Position numbers and translations under genes: made by a program. Positions 20,976 through 29,566 of a stretch of DNA of 64,000 nucleotides are shown here, piece after piece (position 1 is the first letter of the stretch; every line of letters begins with the position of its first letter). The stretch spans positions 1-64,000 of the forward strand of contig NZ_CAJZAI010000007.1 of the NCBI RefSeq assembly GCF_914271435.1, read 5' to 3'. The notes beneath the pieces were generated by a model. It was not told the origin of the DNA. It worked only from the letters and a program-made list of their open reading frames with translations, and made no database searches. The DNA is from Cupriavidus laharis. Its GTDB lineage: Bacteria > Pseudomonadota > Gammaproteobacteria > Burkholderiales > Burkholderiaceae.

Positions 20976-21979
20976 CGCGGCCTCCGCAGCAGCAGGTAGA
21001 GGAAGGTGGGCACGCCCAGCAACGCGGTGATGACGCCCACCGGAAGCTGTGCGGGCGCGATCACGGTGCGGGCAATCAGGTCGGCGGCCATCAGCAGCGC
21101 ACCGCCCAGCAACGCCGAGGCCGGCAACAGCAGGCGCTGGTCGTTGCCCCAGGCCAGGCGCACGAGATGCGGCACCACGAGGCCGACAAAGCCGATCGAG
21201 CCAGCGGTCGTGATGGCCACGGCGATCGACAGCGAAGCGAGCACGAATGTGGCCAGGCGCACGCGTCCCACGCGCACGCCCAGCGATTGCGCCACGGTTT
21301 CGCCGAGCAACATCACATTGAGCGAACGCGCCATCGGCATCGCGAGCAGCACCGCGAAAACAAGCATGGCGATTGCTGCACCGTATTCGGCGGTGCCGCC
21401 CAGGTCGCCCGTCAGCCAGAACAGCATGCCGCGCAGCCGCGCTTCCGGCGCAACGGCGAGGATCAGCGTGATCAGCGCGCCCCAGCCCGAGGCCAAGATC
21501 ACGCCGGTCAGCAACAGGCGCGCGCCGGCCTCATGGTGGCCGCCCTGCACCTGCGGATGCAGCAGGTCGCGCCGCGCCAGCGTAGCCACCAGCACCATCG
21601 ACAGCAGCGCACCACCCGCCGCGCCGGCCTGCACGGCCCACAGCGGCAACATCAACAGCATCGCGCCAAGCGCACCGGTGGCGGCGCCGCCGGACACGCC
21701 CAGCACATAGGGCTCGGCCAGCGGATTTCGCAGCAGCACCTGCATCAGCGCACCGGACAGGGCCAGCAGGCCGCCGCAGGCAAACGCTGCCGCGGCGCGC
21801 GGCAGGCGCAGATCGCGCACGATGGCGCCGGCGGTACCGGTATCGGCGCCGGTCAGCGCCTGCCAGAGTTGTCCGGCATCCATGCGCACGCTGCCAAGCG
21901 CCAGCGACAGCAGGAACGCCGCCACCGCCACCGCCGCGAGCGCGAGCCACACCGCGAGGGCGCGCCGGAAATCAGACAT
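20972..21979 (-). CDS. btuC: B12 ABC transporter permease
   Basis: A 335-residue FecCD/BtuC-family permease with about ten membrane segments. Typical elements are LRLPRAAAAFACGGLLALSG, EPYVLGVSGGAATGALGA and GLVVPHLVRLAWGNDQRLLL. It works with BtuD and BtuF to move cobalamin across the inner membrane. It starts 18 bp after the btuB stop and overlaps btuD by 4 bp. Confidence 0.92.
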   Translation of the reverse strand: MSDFRRALAVWLALAAVAVAAFLLSLALGSVRMDAGQLWQALTGADTGTAGAIVRDLRLPRAAAAFACGGLLALSGALMQVLLRNPLAEPYVLGVSGGAATGALGAMLLMLPLWAVQAGAAGGALLSMVLVATLARRDLLHPQVQGGHHEAGARLLLTGVILASGWGALITLILAVAPEARLRGMLFWLTGDLGGTAEYGAAIAMLVFAVLLAMPMARSLNVMLLGETVAQSLGVRVGRVRLATFVLASLSIAVAITTAGSIGFVGLVVPHLVRLAWGNDQRLLLPASALLGGALLMAADLIARTVIAPAQLPVGVITALLGVPTFLYLLLRRPR

Positions 21980-21997
21980 GGCGCGCCACGCGGCCCG

Positions 21998-23911
21998 TCA
22001 TTTCTGGCGCCAGCCCAGCGTGAAATAGCCGGCCCTGCCCTGCGTGTTGTAGGGGAAAGCCAGCTGGTAGTTCTTGTCGAAGAGGTTTTCGACCCGGGCA
22101 GCGACGAACCATTGCTTGTCGATGTTGTAGCGCGCGTTGAGATTGACGATACCGTATCCGCCCAGCGTGCGCGAGCCCGTGTCTAGGCGCGACGACGACA
22201 GCAGCCATTCGCCGCCGAAGCGCCAGTTACCGAAGTTGCGGCCCACGTCGAAGGCGGCATGGCGGCGGGCGCGGCGGAGCAGTTGCGTGTTGGTCTGCTC
22301 GTCCACGGGGTTCTGGAAGGTCACGCTCGCACCCAGGTCGGTACCCCACACCGTAGCACGCCACGACGCCTCGATGCCCTGCACCTTGGCCTCGTTGGCA
22401 TTGGTCGGCGCGAGCAGGCCGCTGGGCTGCGTGACGTTGACGATCAGGTTGTCGTAGCGCGTTTCGAACGCCGTCACGCGCAGCAGGCCGGCTTGCGGCG
22501 TGTTGTACTGTACGCCGACTTCGGCTGACTTGGCGCGCTCGGGCTGCAGGTTCGGGTTGCCGAAGCCCGGGTAGTACAGCTCGTTGAAGGTCGGCGCGCG
22601 GAACGCGTTGCTGACGTTGGCGATCAGCTTGAGCGCCTCGGTCAGGTTGTAGCCATAGCCGGCAAAGAAGCTGCCCTGGTTGCCGAAGTCCGAATAGTGG
22701 TCGTTGCGGCCGTTGAGCTGCAGCTGGTGCTTGCCGAAGCGCCCGTCATAGCCGCCGAACACCGAAAAGACATTGCGCGAAGGCGCGCCATACGCGTTGG
22801 AATCGAGTTCCTGCTGCAGGTAGTCGGTGCCGAACAGCAGCGTATGCGACGGTGCCAGCGCGTATTCGTTCTGCCAGTTGAACTGGCGGTTGCGCGTGTT
22901 GAAGGTGCCGTTGTTCGCGCCGTTGAGGAAGGTGTCGGCGCGGTCTTCGCTCTGCGCGAGCTTGAAGTGCGTGGACCAGTCCGGCAATACCTTGCCGTTG
23001 ACGAAGGCCGATACGGTGTACAGCTCGCTGTTGGTCCGGTTGTCGTCGGTCGGACGGCCGAAGCTGCTGTCGAACGACAGCTTGCTCTTCGAGTAGTAGC
23101 CGGCCACGCCCGCATCCCAGTCCGACGTAAAGCGGTGCTTCACCTGCGCCGATACGCTCTGGTTCTCGTACGGGTTGTCGTTCGGGTTGGCGCGCGGCGC
23201 CTGCTGCGTGTTGATCGACGAAAAGCCGTCGGTCTTGAACGCGGAGCCGGTCACGTTGAACGAGGTATCGCCGATCTGGCCGCCATAGCCGACCGTGCCC
23301 TGGCGCGTGTTGTTGCTGCCGTATTCGACCTGCGCGTTCGCCGCCGGCGCCTGGCCAGCGCCGCTCTTGGTGAAGATCTGCACCACGCCGCCGATCGCGT
23401 CCGAGCCGTACAGCGCCGACACGTTGCCACGCACCACTTCGATGTGGTCGATCTGGTCGGGCAGGATGTTGGCAAGCTGGGCCGTGCCGCTGCTCACGGA
23501 CGACACACGCACGCCATCGATCAGGATCAGCGTCTGGTTGGAGTTGGCACCGCGCATGAACAGCGAGGTGTTCGTGCCCATGCCGCCGTTAGTGGTGAGT
23601 TCCACGCCAGCCTGGTTGCGCAGCAGCGTGCGCAGGTCGGGTGCCTGCGAATTGACGATGTCTTCCTGCGTCACCACTGTGGTATGGGGCAGTGCATCGG
23701 TCAGCGGCTGCGCCGTGCGGGTCGAGGTAACCACCACCGGCGCGAGCTGCGTCGCAGCGGTGCCGGCAGCTGGCTGGGACGCAACGGCAGTCTCGGTCTG
23801 GGCCGCGGCAGGATTCAGGACAAGCGAGGACAGGGCAGCCAGCACGGCAGCCACGGACGGACGCACCGCCGGCAACGCCGGACGATTCGACCTGTAGAGC
23901 GATGAACGCAT
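21998..23911 (-). CDS. btuB: TonB-dependent cobalamin receptor
   Basis: A 637-residue outer-membrane TonB-dependent receptor. A signal peptide covers roughly residues 1-38, then a plug domain with VVVTSTRTAQPLTDALPHTT and GANSNQTLILIDGVRVSS, VRGNVSALYGSDAIGGVVQI, and a C-terminal barrel with NLFDKNYQLAFPYNTQGR. The barrel ends in WRQK rather than the common terminal Phe/Trp, a minor oddity. It is the first gene of the B12 uptake operon and lies directly behind a cobalamin riboswitch. Confidence 0.93.
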   Translation of the reverse strand: MRSSLYRSNRPALPAVRPSVAAVLAALSSLVLNPAAAQTETAVASQPAAGTAATQLAPVVVTSTRTAQPLTDALPHTTVVTQEDIVNSQAPDLRTLLRNQAGVELTTNGGMGTNTSLFMRGANSNQTLILIDGVRVSSVSSGTAQLANILPDQIDHIEVVRGNVSALYGSDAIGGVVQIFTKSGAGQAPAANAQVEYGSNNTRQGTVGYGGQIGDTSFNVTGSAFKTDGFSSINTQQAPRANPNDNPYENQSVSAQVKHRFTSDWDAGVAGYYSKSKLSFDSSFGRPTDDNRTNSELYTVSAFVNGKVLPDWSTHFKLAQSEDRADTFLNGANNGTFNTRNRQFNWQNEYALAPSHTLLFGTDYLQQELDSNAYGAPSRNVFSVFGGYDGRFGKHQLQLNGRNDHYSDFGNQGSFFAGYGYNLTEALKLIANVSNAFRAPTFNELYYPGFGNPNLQPERAKSAEVGVQYNTPQAGLLRVTAFETRYDNLIVNVTQPSGLLAPTNANEAKVQGIEASWRATVWGTDLGASVTFQNPVDEQTNTQLLRRARRHAAFDVGRNFGNWRFGGEWLLSSSRLDTGSRTLGGYGIVNLNARYNIDKQWFVAARVENLFDKNYQLAFPYNTQGRAGYFTLGWRQK

Positions 23912-23948
23912 GATGCAGGAATGGGTAGGACGGCCGGACCCGTTCCCC

Positions 23949-23997
23949 CGCGGGCCAGATGGCGATGAGGCGTGCCGCGCGTGGGCGGCAGCCCGCG
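23949..23997 (-). promoter_or_regulatory. Likely riboswitch expression-platform hairpin
   Basis: Inverted arms CGCGGGC (23949-23955) and GCCCGCG (23991-23997) lie between the riboswitch aptamer and the btuB start at 23911. Their position fits a switching hairpin that controls either termination or access to the btuB ribosome site. There is no U-tract, so a translational mechanism is more likely. This is inference from position. Confidence 0.45.
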
Positions 23998-23998
23998 T

Positions 23999-24225
23999 TC
24001 AGGCCGGTATCCGGGCTGACGGCGCCAGGCTGGCCGCCTTCCCGAACGCTTGTGGTTCAGTGGCGATGGGCCAGCCCTGCGATGCCGTGTGGACAGGCAT
24101 CGCGGCCGCTTACCGTTGCGGGGGCAGCACAGGTTGGCCAGGCCGAGCTGTCGGTCGGCCGCGGCTCCCTGTTTCCCGTTGAACTGCCACCCTGCCGTGG
24201 GCGGGATGGCGAGCACCTGGAACGT
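23999..24225 (-). ncRNA. Cobalamin (B12) riboswitch upstream of btuB
   Basis: Read on the minus strand, the conserved pieces appear in the right order: CAGGTGC near the 5' end, AACGGGAAACAGGGA, GCTGCCCCCGCAACGGTAAG in the core (about 24100-24119), the B12-box-like GCCACTGAACC (about 24050-24060), and the closing GTCAGCCCGGATACCGGCC (24002-24020). This is the AdoCbl-binding element. It should repress btuB and the downstream btuC-btuD-cobO-cobT-cobS-cobC genes when B12 is plentiful. Confidence 0.93.
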
Positions 24226-24421
24226 GCGCGAGTGTAGGCAGTTTCCCAGCCCGAGTCAATGCAGCCCGGGACCGCACTTGACGGCGCCCAAGCAGTACAC
24301 AAGCGGTGTTTTCGGAGCAGAAGCGTGCAACTTCCACGCGCCATGGCAGTCACACCCGCCTTGCCTCTCATTGTGCGCGACGGCGCTTCGGCTAGAATCC
24401 CGATACCTGACACCTTTCACC

Positions 24422-24769
24422 ATGACAGGCCCTATGCTTAACGAACTCGAACAGCTGGCCGCCAAGATCGGACGCGTGCTGCATCACGCTGACACCCTGG
24501 CGGCGGAGAACCAGCGGCTGCGCGACGAAATCGCGCGCCTGCAAGGCGAGGCCGCACAATTGCGCGGCGAGCGCGAAGCCATGGCCGCCGACCGCGAACT
24601 GCTCAATATCAAGATCGAGGAAGCGCAGCTGCGCATCCAGTCCATCCTGGACAAGCTGCCCACCGCGAGCGATTCGCGCCAGCTCGACCTGCTGGGCGAC
24701 GACGCCGCGGACGCCGGGTCTTCGGCCCAGGAACGCGCCGCGCACAAGGCCTCCGGAGAACACGCATGA
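24422..24769 (+). CDS. ZapB-like coiled-coil protein (TIGR02449 type)
   Basis: A 115-residue protein whose first 75 residues are a continuous coiled coil with heptad Leu/Ile (ELEQLAAKIGRVLHHADTL, ENQRLRDEIARLQGEAAQL). An acidic tail with QLDLLGDD follows. It resembles the ZapB-like/TIGR02449 proteins encoded just before zapA. Its stop overlaps the zapA start (ATGA), which supports a cell-division role in Z-ring organisation. The start could be 24422 or the ATG at 24434; neither has a clear ribosome site. Confidence 0.75.
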   Translation: MTGPMLNELEQLAAKIGRVLHHADTLAAENQRLRDEIARLQGEAAQLRGEREAMAADRELLNIKIEEAQLRIQSILDKLPTASDSRQLDLLGDDAADAGSSAQERAAHKASGEHA

Positions 24770-25107
24770 GCAACAAGCAAGTCGAAGTGAACATTGCGGG
24801 CCAGCCCTACCGCTTCGCGATCGCGCCCGAGAACGAGGCCGCGCTGCTGGAAGCAGTGGCCCTGGTGGACACGCAGATGAACAAGCTGCGCAACAACGCC
24901 TCGGCCAAGGGCGTGGAGCGTGTGGCGGTCATGGCGGCGATCAGCATCGCCTCCGACCTGCTGGCCCTGCAGCGCAAGCAGCAGGCGGACGGCGCGATCC
25001 CCGTCGATGCCATCCGCGCCCGCATTCGCGAGCTCAATGAGCGCGCCGACGAGGCCCTGCGGCAATACGCGCATGTCGGCACCGGCACGCAGGCACAGCC
25101 AAACTGA
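24766..25107 (+). CDS. zapA: Cell division protein ZapA
   Basis: A 113-residue FtsZ-binding protein that bundles FtsZ filaments at mid-cell. The N-terminal beta-rich part reads VEVNIAGQPYRFAIAPENEAAL; a long helix follows with DTQMNKLRNNA and VAVMAAISIASDLLALQRKQ. Length and architecture match the family. Coupled to the upstream coiled-coil gene by a 4-bp overlap and followed by the 6S RNA region, the usual proteobacterial arrangement. Confidence 0.92.
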   Translation: MSNKQVEVNIAGQPYRFAIAPENEAALLEAVALVDTQMNKLRNNASAKGVERVAVMAAISIASDLLALQRKQQADGAIPVDAIRARIRELNERADEALRQYAHVGTGTQAQPN

Positions 25108-25177
25108 GCGCGAGCCGCGCGCATGTGCGCTGGATGCCGCGCTGCTGTGCAAAATGTAACGACGCGGTCAGGCGGAC

Positions 25178-25206
25178 TTGGTATGCAACACGACGAGGTG
25201 TATAGT
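25178..25206 (+). promoter_or_regulatory. Sigma-70 promoter upstream of the 6S RNA region
   Basis: TTGGTA (25178-25183), a 17-bp spacer, then TATAGT (25201-25206). This is a strong match to the housekeeping consensus in otherwise GC-rich DNA. Transcription would start near 25213, about 165 bases before the predicted mature 6S RNA 5' end. Confidence 0.7.
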
Positions 25207-25212
25207 GTAGCC

Positions 25213-25376
25213 AGACTGCACGAGGCACCACAGACGTGCAGCAAAATGGCCGGGTTATCGCGCCTGGCCGCCGTTCTCATCCCATCCTAGTTAGAAACGG
25301 CAAACGTCTGACATCCCGCCCGCGAGTCCGGTTTTTGGTCACGTCGGGATGTCCGGAGCGTCAGACGTTTGACAGT
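25213..25376 (+). other. Structured leader preceding 6S RNA
   Basis: Four consecutive hairpins fill the stretch between the promoter and 6S RNA: CTGCACG/CGTGCAG (25216-25241), GGCCGG/CCTGGCC (25248-25269), CCGTTCT/AGAAACGG (25271-25300, one bulge), and a large one with AAACGTCTGAC (25302-25312) and GTCAGACGTTT (25360-25370) that also contains CATCCCG/CGGGATG. No reading frame of note. It may be the 5' part of a long 6S precursor, a zapA terminator plus 6S promoter region, or a separate small RNA. Confidence 0.5.
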
Positions 25377-25589
25377 TTCCCTGCCTGGTTCGTGAGGGTC
25401 ATAAACTCCTTGAACCGATATGCATCGCATGGTGCGGGATCATGTCGTATGGGCGAGCGTGTCGCCGCATTCATAGTCTGGGCCTGGCTTGGACTCCCTG
25501 AGTGGGTGATGTACCCGAAATACGACTTCCGCAGCCACTCTGAACCTCACTTGGGTTCAGGATGCCGACCCAGCGGCCGAGGCGGGGAC
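25377..25589 (+). ncRNA. ssrS: 6S RNA
   Basis: About 210 bases able to form one long closed rod. The 5' end CCCTGCCTGG (25379-25388) pairs with CCGAGGCGGGG near the 3' end (25577-25587), and GAGGGTC with GACCCCTC. The interior holds CTTGAACCGATAT and TCTGAACCTCACTTGGGTTCAG, counterparts of conserved 6S segments. The zapA-6S order is the standard one. 6S RNA mimics an open promoter and sequesters sigma-70 RNA polymerase in stationary phase. Ends are approximate. Confidence 0.85.
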
Positions 25590-25594
25590 CCCTC

Positions 25595-25629
25595 AAAAGG
25601 CGGTGGTTTCACAGACCACCGCCTTTTTT
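25595..25629 (+). terminator. Rho-independent terminator after 6S RNA
   Basis: AAGGCGGTGGT (25597-25607) and ACCACCGCCTT (25615-25625) form a perfect 11-bp stem followed by a T run (25624-25629). It ends the 6S transcript. Confidence 0.9.
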
Positions 25630-25693
25630 CTTGCCGGGCGCTGCCGCGTCGCGCGTGCAGCGCGTGTTGCCAACGCCTGCAACCCCGACTGCC

Positions 25694-26197
25694 ATGAGCC
25701 GCGCCGAGAACAGCCGCACAGAAAAAGCGCCCGCACGTGCCCGCCAGTACTGGCTGATGAAGTCCGAGCCGGACGAAGCCAGCATCGATACCCTTGCGAA
25801 AGAAGGGACATTGCCGTGGACCGGCGTGCGCAACTACCAGGCGCGCAATTTCATGCGCGACGTCATGCGCATCGGCGACGGTGTGCTGTTTTACCACTCG
25901 TCGTGCCCGGAACCCGGCATTGCGGGCCTTGCCGAGGTCTGCTCGCAACCCTACCCCGACCCGACCCAGTTCGATCCGAAGAGCGATTACTACGACGCCG
26001 CATCCAAGGCCGACGAACCGCGCTGGCAACTGGTCGACGTGAAGTTCGTGCGCAAGAGCGCGCTGATCCCGCTGGCCGAGCTGCGCGCGCACGACGAACT
26101 GGCCGATATGGTCGTGCTACGGCGCGGCAACCGGCTGTCGATCACGCCGGTGACGCCGGCCGAATGGCGCTTCATCACCACGCGGCTAATGGGTTAG
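25694..26197 (+). CDS. EVE domain-containing protein
   Basis: A 167-residue EVE-domain (PUA-like) protein of the thymocyte-nuclear-protein-1 type. Family features are QYWLMKSEPDEASID (residues 18-32), WTGVRNYQARNFMRD, DGVLFYHSSCPEPGIAGLAEV and a late RLSITPVTPAEW. EVE domains bind modified bases in DNA or RNA, but the cellular role of the stand-alone proteins is not settled. The start was placed at 25694, after the 6S terminator. About 16 polar residues precede the domain. Confidence 0.9.
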   Translation: MSRAENSRTEKAPARARQYWLMKSEPDEASIDTLAKEGTLPWTGVRNYQARNFMRDVMRIGDGVLFYHSSCPEPGIAGLAEVCSQPYPDPTQFDPKSDYYDAASKADEPRWQLVDVKFVRKSALIPLAELRAHDELADMVVLRRGNRLSITPVTPAEWRFITTRLMG

Positions 26198-26263
26198 GCG
26201 CGCCGCTCCGCGGCTGGTGCATCAACAAATACAACGACAAGCGACGCAGCGTTTTTCTTTCCC

Positions 26264-27076
26264 ATGAGCCTTGCCCTGATTCCCGCCCTGCTCGCGCTGG
26301 GCGCCTTTACCGGTTTCTGCGCCGGCCTGCTCGGCGTGGGCGGCGGCATGATGATGGTGCCGTTCCTCACGCTGCTGTTCACAAGCCTCGGCTTTGCCGG
26401 CGAGGCCATCGTGCATATGGCCATCGCCACGTCGATGGGTACCATCCTGTTCACTTCGCTGTCGTCGGTGCGCGCCCACCACAAGCGCGGCGCGGTGCGC
26501 TGGCCAATCGTGTTATCGCTGGCGCCGGGGATCCTGCTGGGCGGCATGATCGGCGGCGGCAAGGTGTTCGCCGCGCTCAAGACGAGCTGGCTGTCACTGG
26601 CGTTCGCCTGCTTCGTCGGCTTCTCGGCGCTGCAGATGCTGCGCAGCCGGCGCCCGGAGCCCAGCCGCCAGTTGCCGGGCGTGCCGGGCATGGTGGGCGC
26701 AGGGTCGGTGATTGGCTTCCTGTCCAGCCTGGTCGGGGCCGGCGGCGCCTTTGTCTCCGTACCGTTCATGACCTGGTGCAACGTGCCCATTCACAATGCA
26801 GTGGCCACCTCGGCCGCGCTGGGCTTCCCAATTGCGGTAGCCAGCGTGATCGGCTACATCTGGAGCGGCTGGCAGCAGCCTGGCCTGCCGGCCGAATCGC
26901 TCGGCTACATCTACCTGCCGGCGCTGGTGGCCATTGCCGTCGCCAGCGTGCTGACTGCGCCGCTGGGCGCGCGCACCGCGCACCGCATGGACGTGGCACA
27001 ACTCAGGAAGGCATTCGCGGTATTGCTGCTCTGCCTGGCCAGCTACATGCTCTGGAAGGCCTGGAAGGCGTTCTGA
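26264..27076 (+). CDS. TauE/SafE family membrane permease
   Basis: A 270-residue protein with seven to eight hydrophobic helices and two half-repeats: LGVGGGMMMVPFLTLLF near residue 24 and SSLVGAGGAFVSVPFMTW near residue 153. These belong to the TauE/SafE (DUF81) family of putative sulfite/organosulfonate anion exporters. The substrate here cannot be told; it is not beside sulfur genes, unlike the paralogue at 52052-52825. Confidence 0.9.
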   Translation: MSLALIPALLALGAFTGFCAGLLGVGGGMMMVPFLTLLFTSLGFAGEAIVHMAIATSMGTILFTSLSSVRAHHKRGAVRWPIVLSLAPGILLGGMIGGGKVFAALKTSWLSLAFACFVGFSALQMLRSRRPEPSRQLPGVPGMVGAGSVIGFLSSLVGAGGAFVSVPFMTWCNVPIHNAVATSAALGFPIAVASVIGYIWSGWQQPGLPAESLGYIYLPALVAIAVASVLTAPLGARTAHRMDVAQLRKAFAVLLLCLASYMLWKAWKAF

Positions 27077-27177
27077 AGCGTGTGCGGGCAGCGCCCGCCT
27101 AAACGCGCGCTGCCCGTGCCGGGAACGATCGCAAGGAGTTTGCGTCTCATACCCATCACTTTGATCGGGAGAACAAG

Positions 27178-27882
27178 ATGAAACAACTGCTTGCCGCCAC
27201 CCTGCTCAGCACCTCCGCGCTGGCCGCATCCGCGCAGGGCATGCCGGGACATGCCGAGGCGCATTCCGGCGTGCTGTCGCTCTCGGCGCAGGCCGTGACG
27301 GAAGTGCCGACCGACGTCGTGCACCTGACGCTGGCGGCAGAGCAGGAAGGCGCGGAGCCCGGCGCAATCTCTTCGCAGCTCTCGACCCGCACGCAGGCCG
27401 TCATCAACCAGGCCAAGCGCACAGCTGGCGTGCAGGCCGAATCGGGCGGCTTCACAATCCGCCCGAGCACCGACCGCAATGGCCGCATCAGCACCTGGCG
27501 CGGCCGCTCGGAAGTCATCCTGCAGTCGCGCGATTTCGCCGCGGTGTCGAAGCTGGCCGGTGAACTAGCCAACCAGATGCAGGTGCAGGGCATTGCGTTC
27601 TCGCTGTCGCGCGAAGCGCGACAGGCTGCGGAGGGCAAGCTGACCGAGCAGGCCGTCAGCGCATTCCGCGAAAAGGCGCAGTCAACCGCGAAGCTGTTCG
27701 GCTACAGCAGCTATACGATCCGCGAAGTGAACGTGAACGAGAGCGGCGTGGTGCCGCCGATGCCGCGCATGTACGGTGCGGCCAAGGCCATGATGGCTGA
27801 TGCTGCCGCGCCGGTGCCTGTTGAGGGCGGGAAGACGCAGGTCACCGTGTCGGTGAATGGGTCGGTGCAGATGCTGAAGTAA
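27178..27882 (+). CDS. SIMPL (DUF541) periplasmic protein
   Basis: A 234-residue exported protein with a clear signal peptide (residues 1-20, ending ASAQG). The SIMPL/DUF541 domain follows: LSLSAQAVTEVPTDVVHLTL, SGGFTIRPSTDRNGRISTWRG, and a C-terminal TQVTVSVNGSVQM. The ATG at 27178 is preceded by GGGAGAA, a good ribosome site. Members such as E. coli YggE are linked to oxidative stress, but the biochemical role is unclear. Confidence 0.88.
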   Translation: MKQLLAATLLSTSALAASAQGMPGHAEAHSGVLSLSAQAVTEVPTDVVHLTLAAEQEGAEPGAISSQLSTRTQAVINQAKRTAGVQAESGGFTIRPSTDRNGRISTWRGRSEVILQSRDFAAVSKLAGELANQMQVQGIAFSLSREARQAAEGKLTEQAVSAFREKAQSTAKLFGYSSYTIREVNVNESGVVPPMPRMYGAAKAMMADAAAPVPVEGGKTQVTVSVNGSVQMLK

Positions 27883-27927
27883 GAAACCGGCGGCGGCCGG
27901 CGCTCAGGCTAGCCGCCCCGCCGCCGC

Positions 27928-29481
27928 TCAGAGCACCGCAAACTGCTGCCGCAGCACGTTCTTCTGCACCTTGCCCATGGTGTTGCGCGGCAGCTCTTCC
28001 ACCACGTGCACGCGCTTGGGCACCTTGAAGTTGGCGATGCGGTCCTTCAACGTGCCGATCAGTTCGGTCTCATCGAGGTCGGCACCGGGCTTCTTTACCA
28101 CCACCGCCACCACGGCTTCGCCGAAGTCGGCATGCGGCACGCCGATCACCGCGCTTTCCGCCACGCCCGGCATCTCGTCGATGAAGCTCTCGATCTCCTT
28201 CGGATAGACGTTGTAGCCCCCGGAGATGATCAGGTCCTTGCTGCGCCCGACGATGGTCAGGTAGTTGTCCGGCACCGGGCGCTCGCCCGCCTGGCTGACG
28301 ATGGCGCCGCCGAAGCGGCCCACGTCGCCGGTCTTGAACCAGCCATCCGCGGTGAATTCTTCCTTCGTCTTCTCAGGCATGCGCCAGTAGCCCTTGAACA
28401 CGTTCGGGCCCTTGACCTCGACGTTGCCGATCTCACCGGGAGCACAGGGATTGCCCTCGCCGTCGACCACGCGTACCGACACGCCCGGCAGCGGCATGCC
28501 GACCGTACCGCCGATGCGCTCGCCCAGCGCGTTGTCGTAGGGGTTCGAGACCAGCATCACAGTTTCGCTCATGCCATAGCGCTCGAGGATCGTATGTCCC
28601 GTGCGCTTGCGGAATTCCTCGAACGTTTCGAGCAGCAGCGGCGCCGAGCCCGACACGAACAGGCGCATGCGGCGGCAGGTGTCGTCGTCGAAGCGAGGCT
28701 CCTGCAGCATGCGCACGTAGTAGGTCGGCACGCCCATCATCACAGTCGAGCGCGGCAGGAATTTCAGCACCTGCGCCATGTCGAGCTTCGGCGCCCAGAT
28801 CATCTTGGCGCCTGCCAGCAGCGCGCCGTGCGAGGCCACGAACAGGCCGTGCACATGGAAGATCGGCAGCATGTGCAGCAGCACGTCGTCGCTGCGCCAG
28901 CCCCAGTATTCGTGCAGCGTCTGCGCGTTGGATGCCAGGTTGCCGTGCGTCAGCATCGCGCCCTTGCTGCGGCCGGTGGTGCCGGACGTATAGAGGATGG
29001 CCGCCAGGTCATCTTCGGCGCGCTGCACAGTCTCGAACGTATCGGGCCGGGCCGCGGCGCGCGACAGCAGCGAGCCGGAGCGGTCTTCGTCGAGCGTGAA
29101 GACGTAGCTGGTGCCGTGGCGGAACGCCACCTTCGATACCCAGCCGAAATTCTTGCTGCTGCACACCACGACCGACGGCTCGGCATTGCCGATGAAGTAG
29201 TCGATCTCCGCTTCCTGGTAGGCCGTGTTCAGCGGCAGGTAGACATAGCCGGCGCGCAGCGTGGCCAGGTACAGGAACAGCGCCTCGGGGGATTTTTCCA
29301 CCTGCACGGCCACGCGCGCGCCTTCGGGCAGGCCCAGCCCGGCCAGCAGGTTGGCCAGCTTGGCGGTGGCGCGGTCGAGGTCGTCCCAGCTGTAGTACAG
29401 GCCGTCGTGCGTTTCGATGCAGCAGGCGGTGCGGTCGGTGGGAAAGCGGGTTTCGAACAGTGCGAACAGGTTGGCGTTCAT
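27928..29481 (-). CDS. matB: Malonyl-CoA synthetase
   Basis: A 517-residue acyl-adenylate-forming enzyme that activates malonate to malonyl-CoA with ATP. The AMP-binding signature is AILYTSGTTGRSKGAMLTHG (near residues 155-174), followed by MLPIFHVHGLF, GYWRMPEKTKEEF, DGWFKTGDVG and the catalytic lysine region LPRNTMGKVQKN. The malonyl-CoA decarboxylase in the same cluster supports malonate as substrate. The start is at 29481 (MNANLFALF); the frame upstream has no homologous look. Confidence 0.93.
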   Translation of the reverse strand: MNANLFALFETRFPTDRTACCIETHDGLYYSWDDLDRATAKLANLLAGLGLPEGARVAVQVEKSPEALFLYLATLRAGYVYLPLNTAYQEAEIDYFIGNAEPSVVVCSSKNFGWVSKVAFRHGTSYVFTLDEDRSGSLLSRAAARPDTFETVQRAEDDLAAILYTSGTTGRSKGAMLTHGNLASNAQTLHEYWGWRSDDVLLHMLPIFHVHGLFVASHGALLAGAKMIWAPKLDMAQVLKFLPRSTVMMGVPTYYVRMLQEPRFDDDTCRRMRLFVSGSAPLLLETFEEFRKRTGHTILERYGMSETVMLVSNPYDNALGERIGGTVGMPLPGVSVRVVDGEGNPCAPGEIGNVEVKGPNVFKGYWRMPEKTKEEFTADGWFKTGDVGRFGGAIVSQAGERPVPDNYLTIVGRSKDLIISGGYNVYPKEIESFIDEMPGVAESAVIGVPHADFGEAVVAVVVKKPGADLDETELIGTLKDRIANFKVPKRVHVVEELPRNTMGKVQKNVLRQQFAVL

Positions 29482-29566
29482 GGTGCGGATGAAGACAAGG
29501 ACTTCCGGAATCCTAGTGTGGAAAGCAATGGACGATTGTAATGGGGAAACCAGGCGGGAAAATGCG

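Noticed and set aside
23949-24225. Reading the riboswitch region as coding (several frames on both strands)
   Set aside because: The ordered conserved riboswitch elements explain the sequence; the frames overlap without domains.
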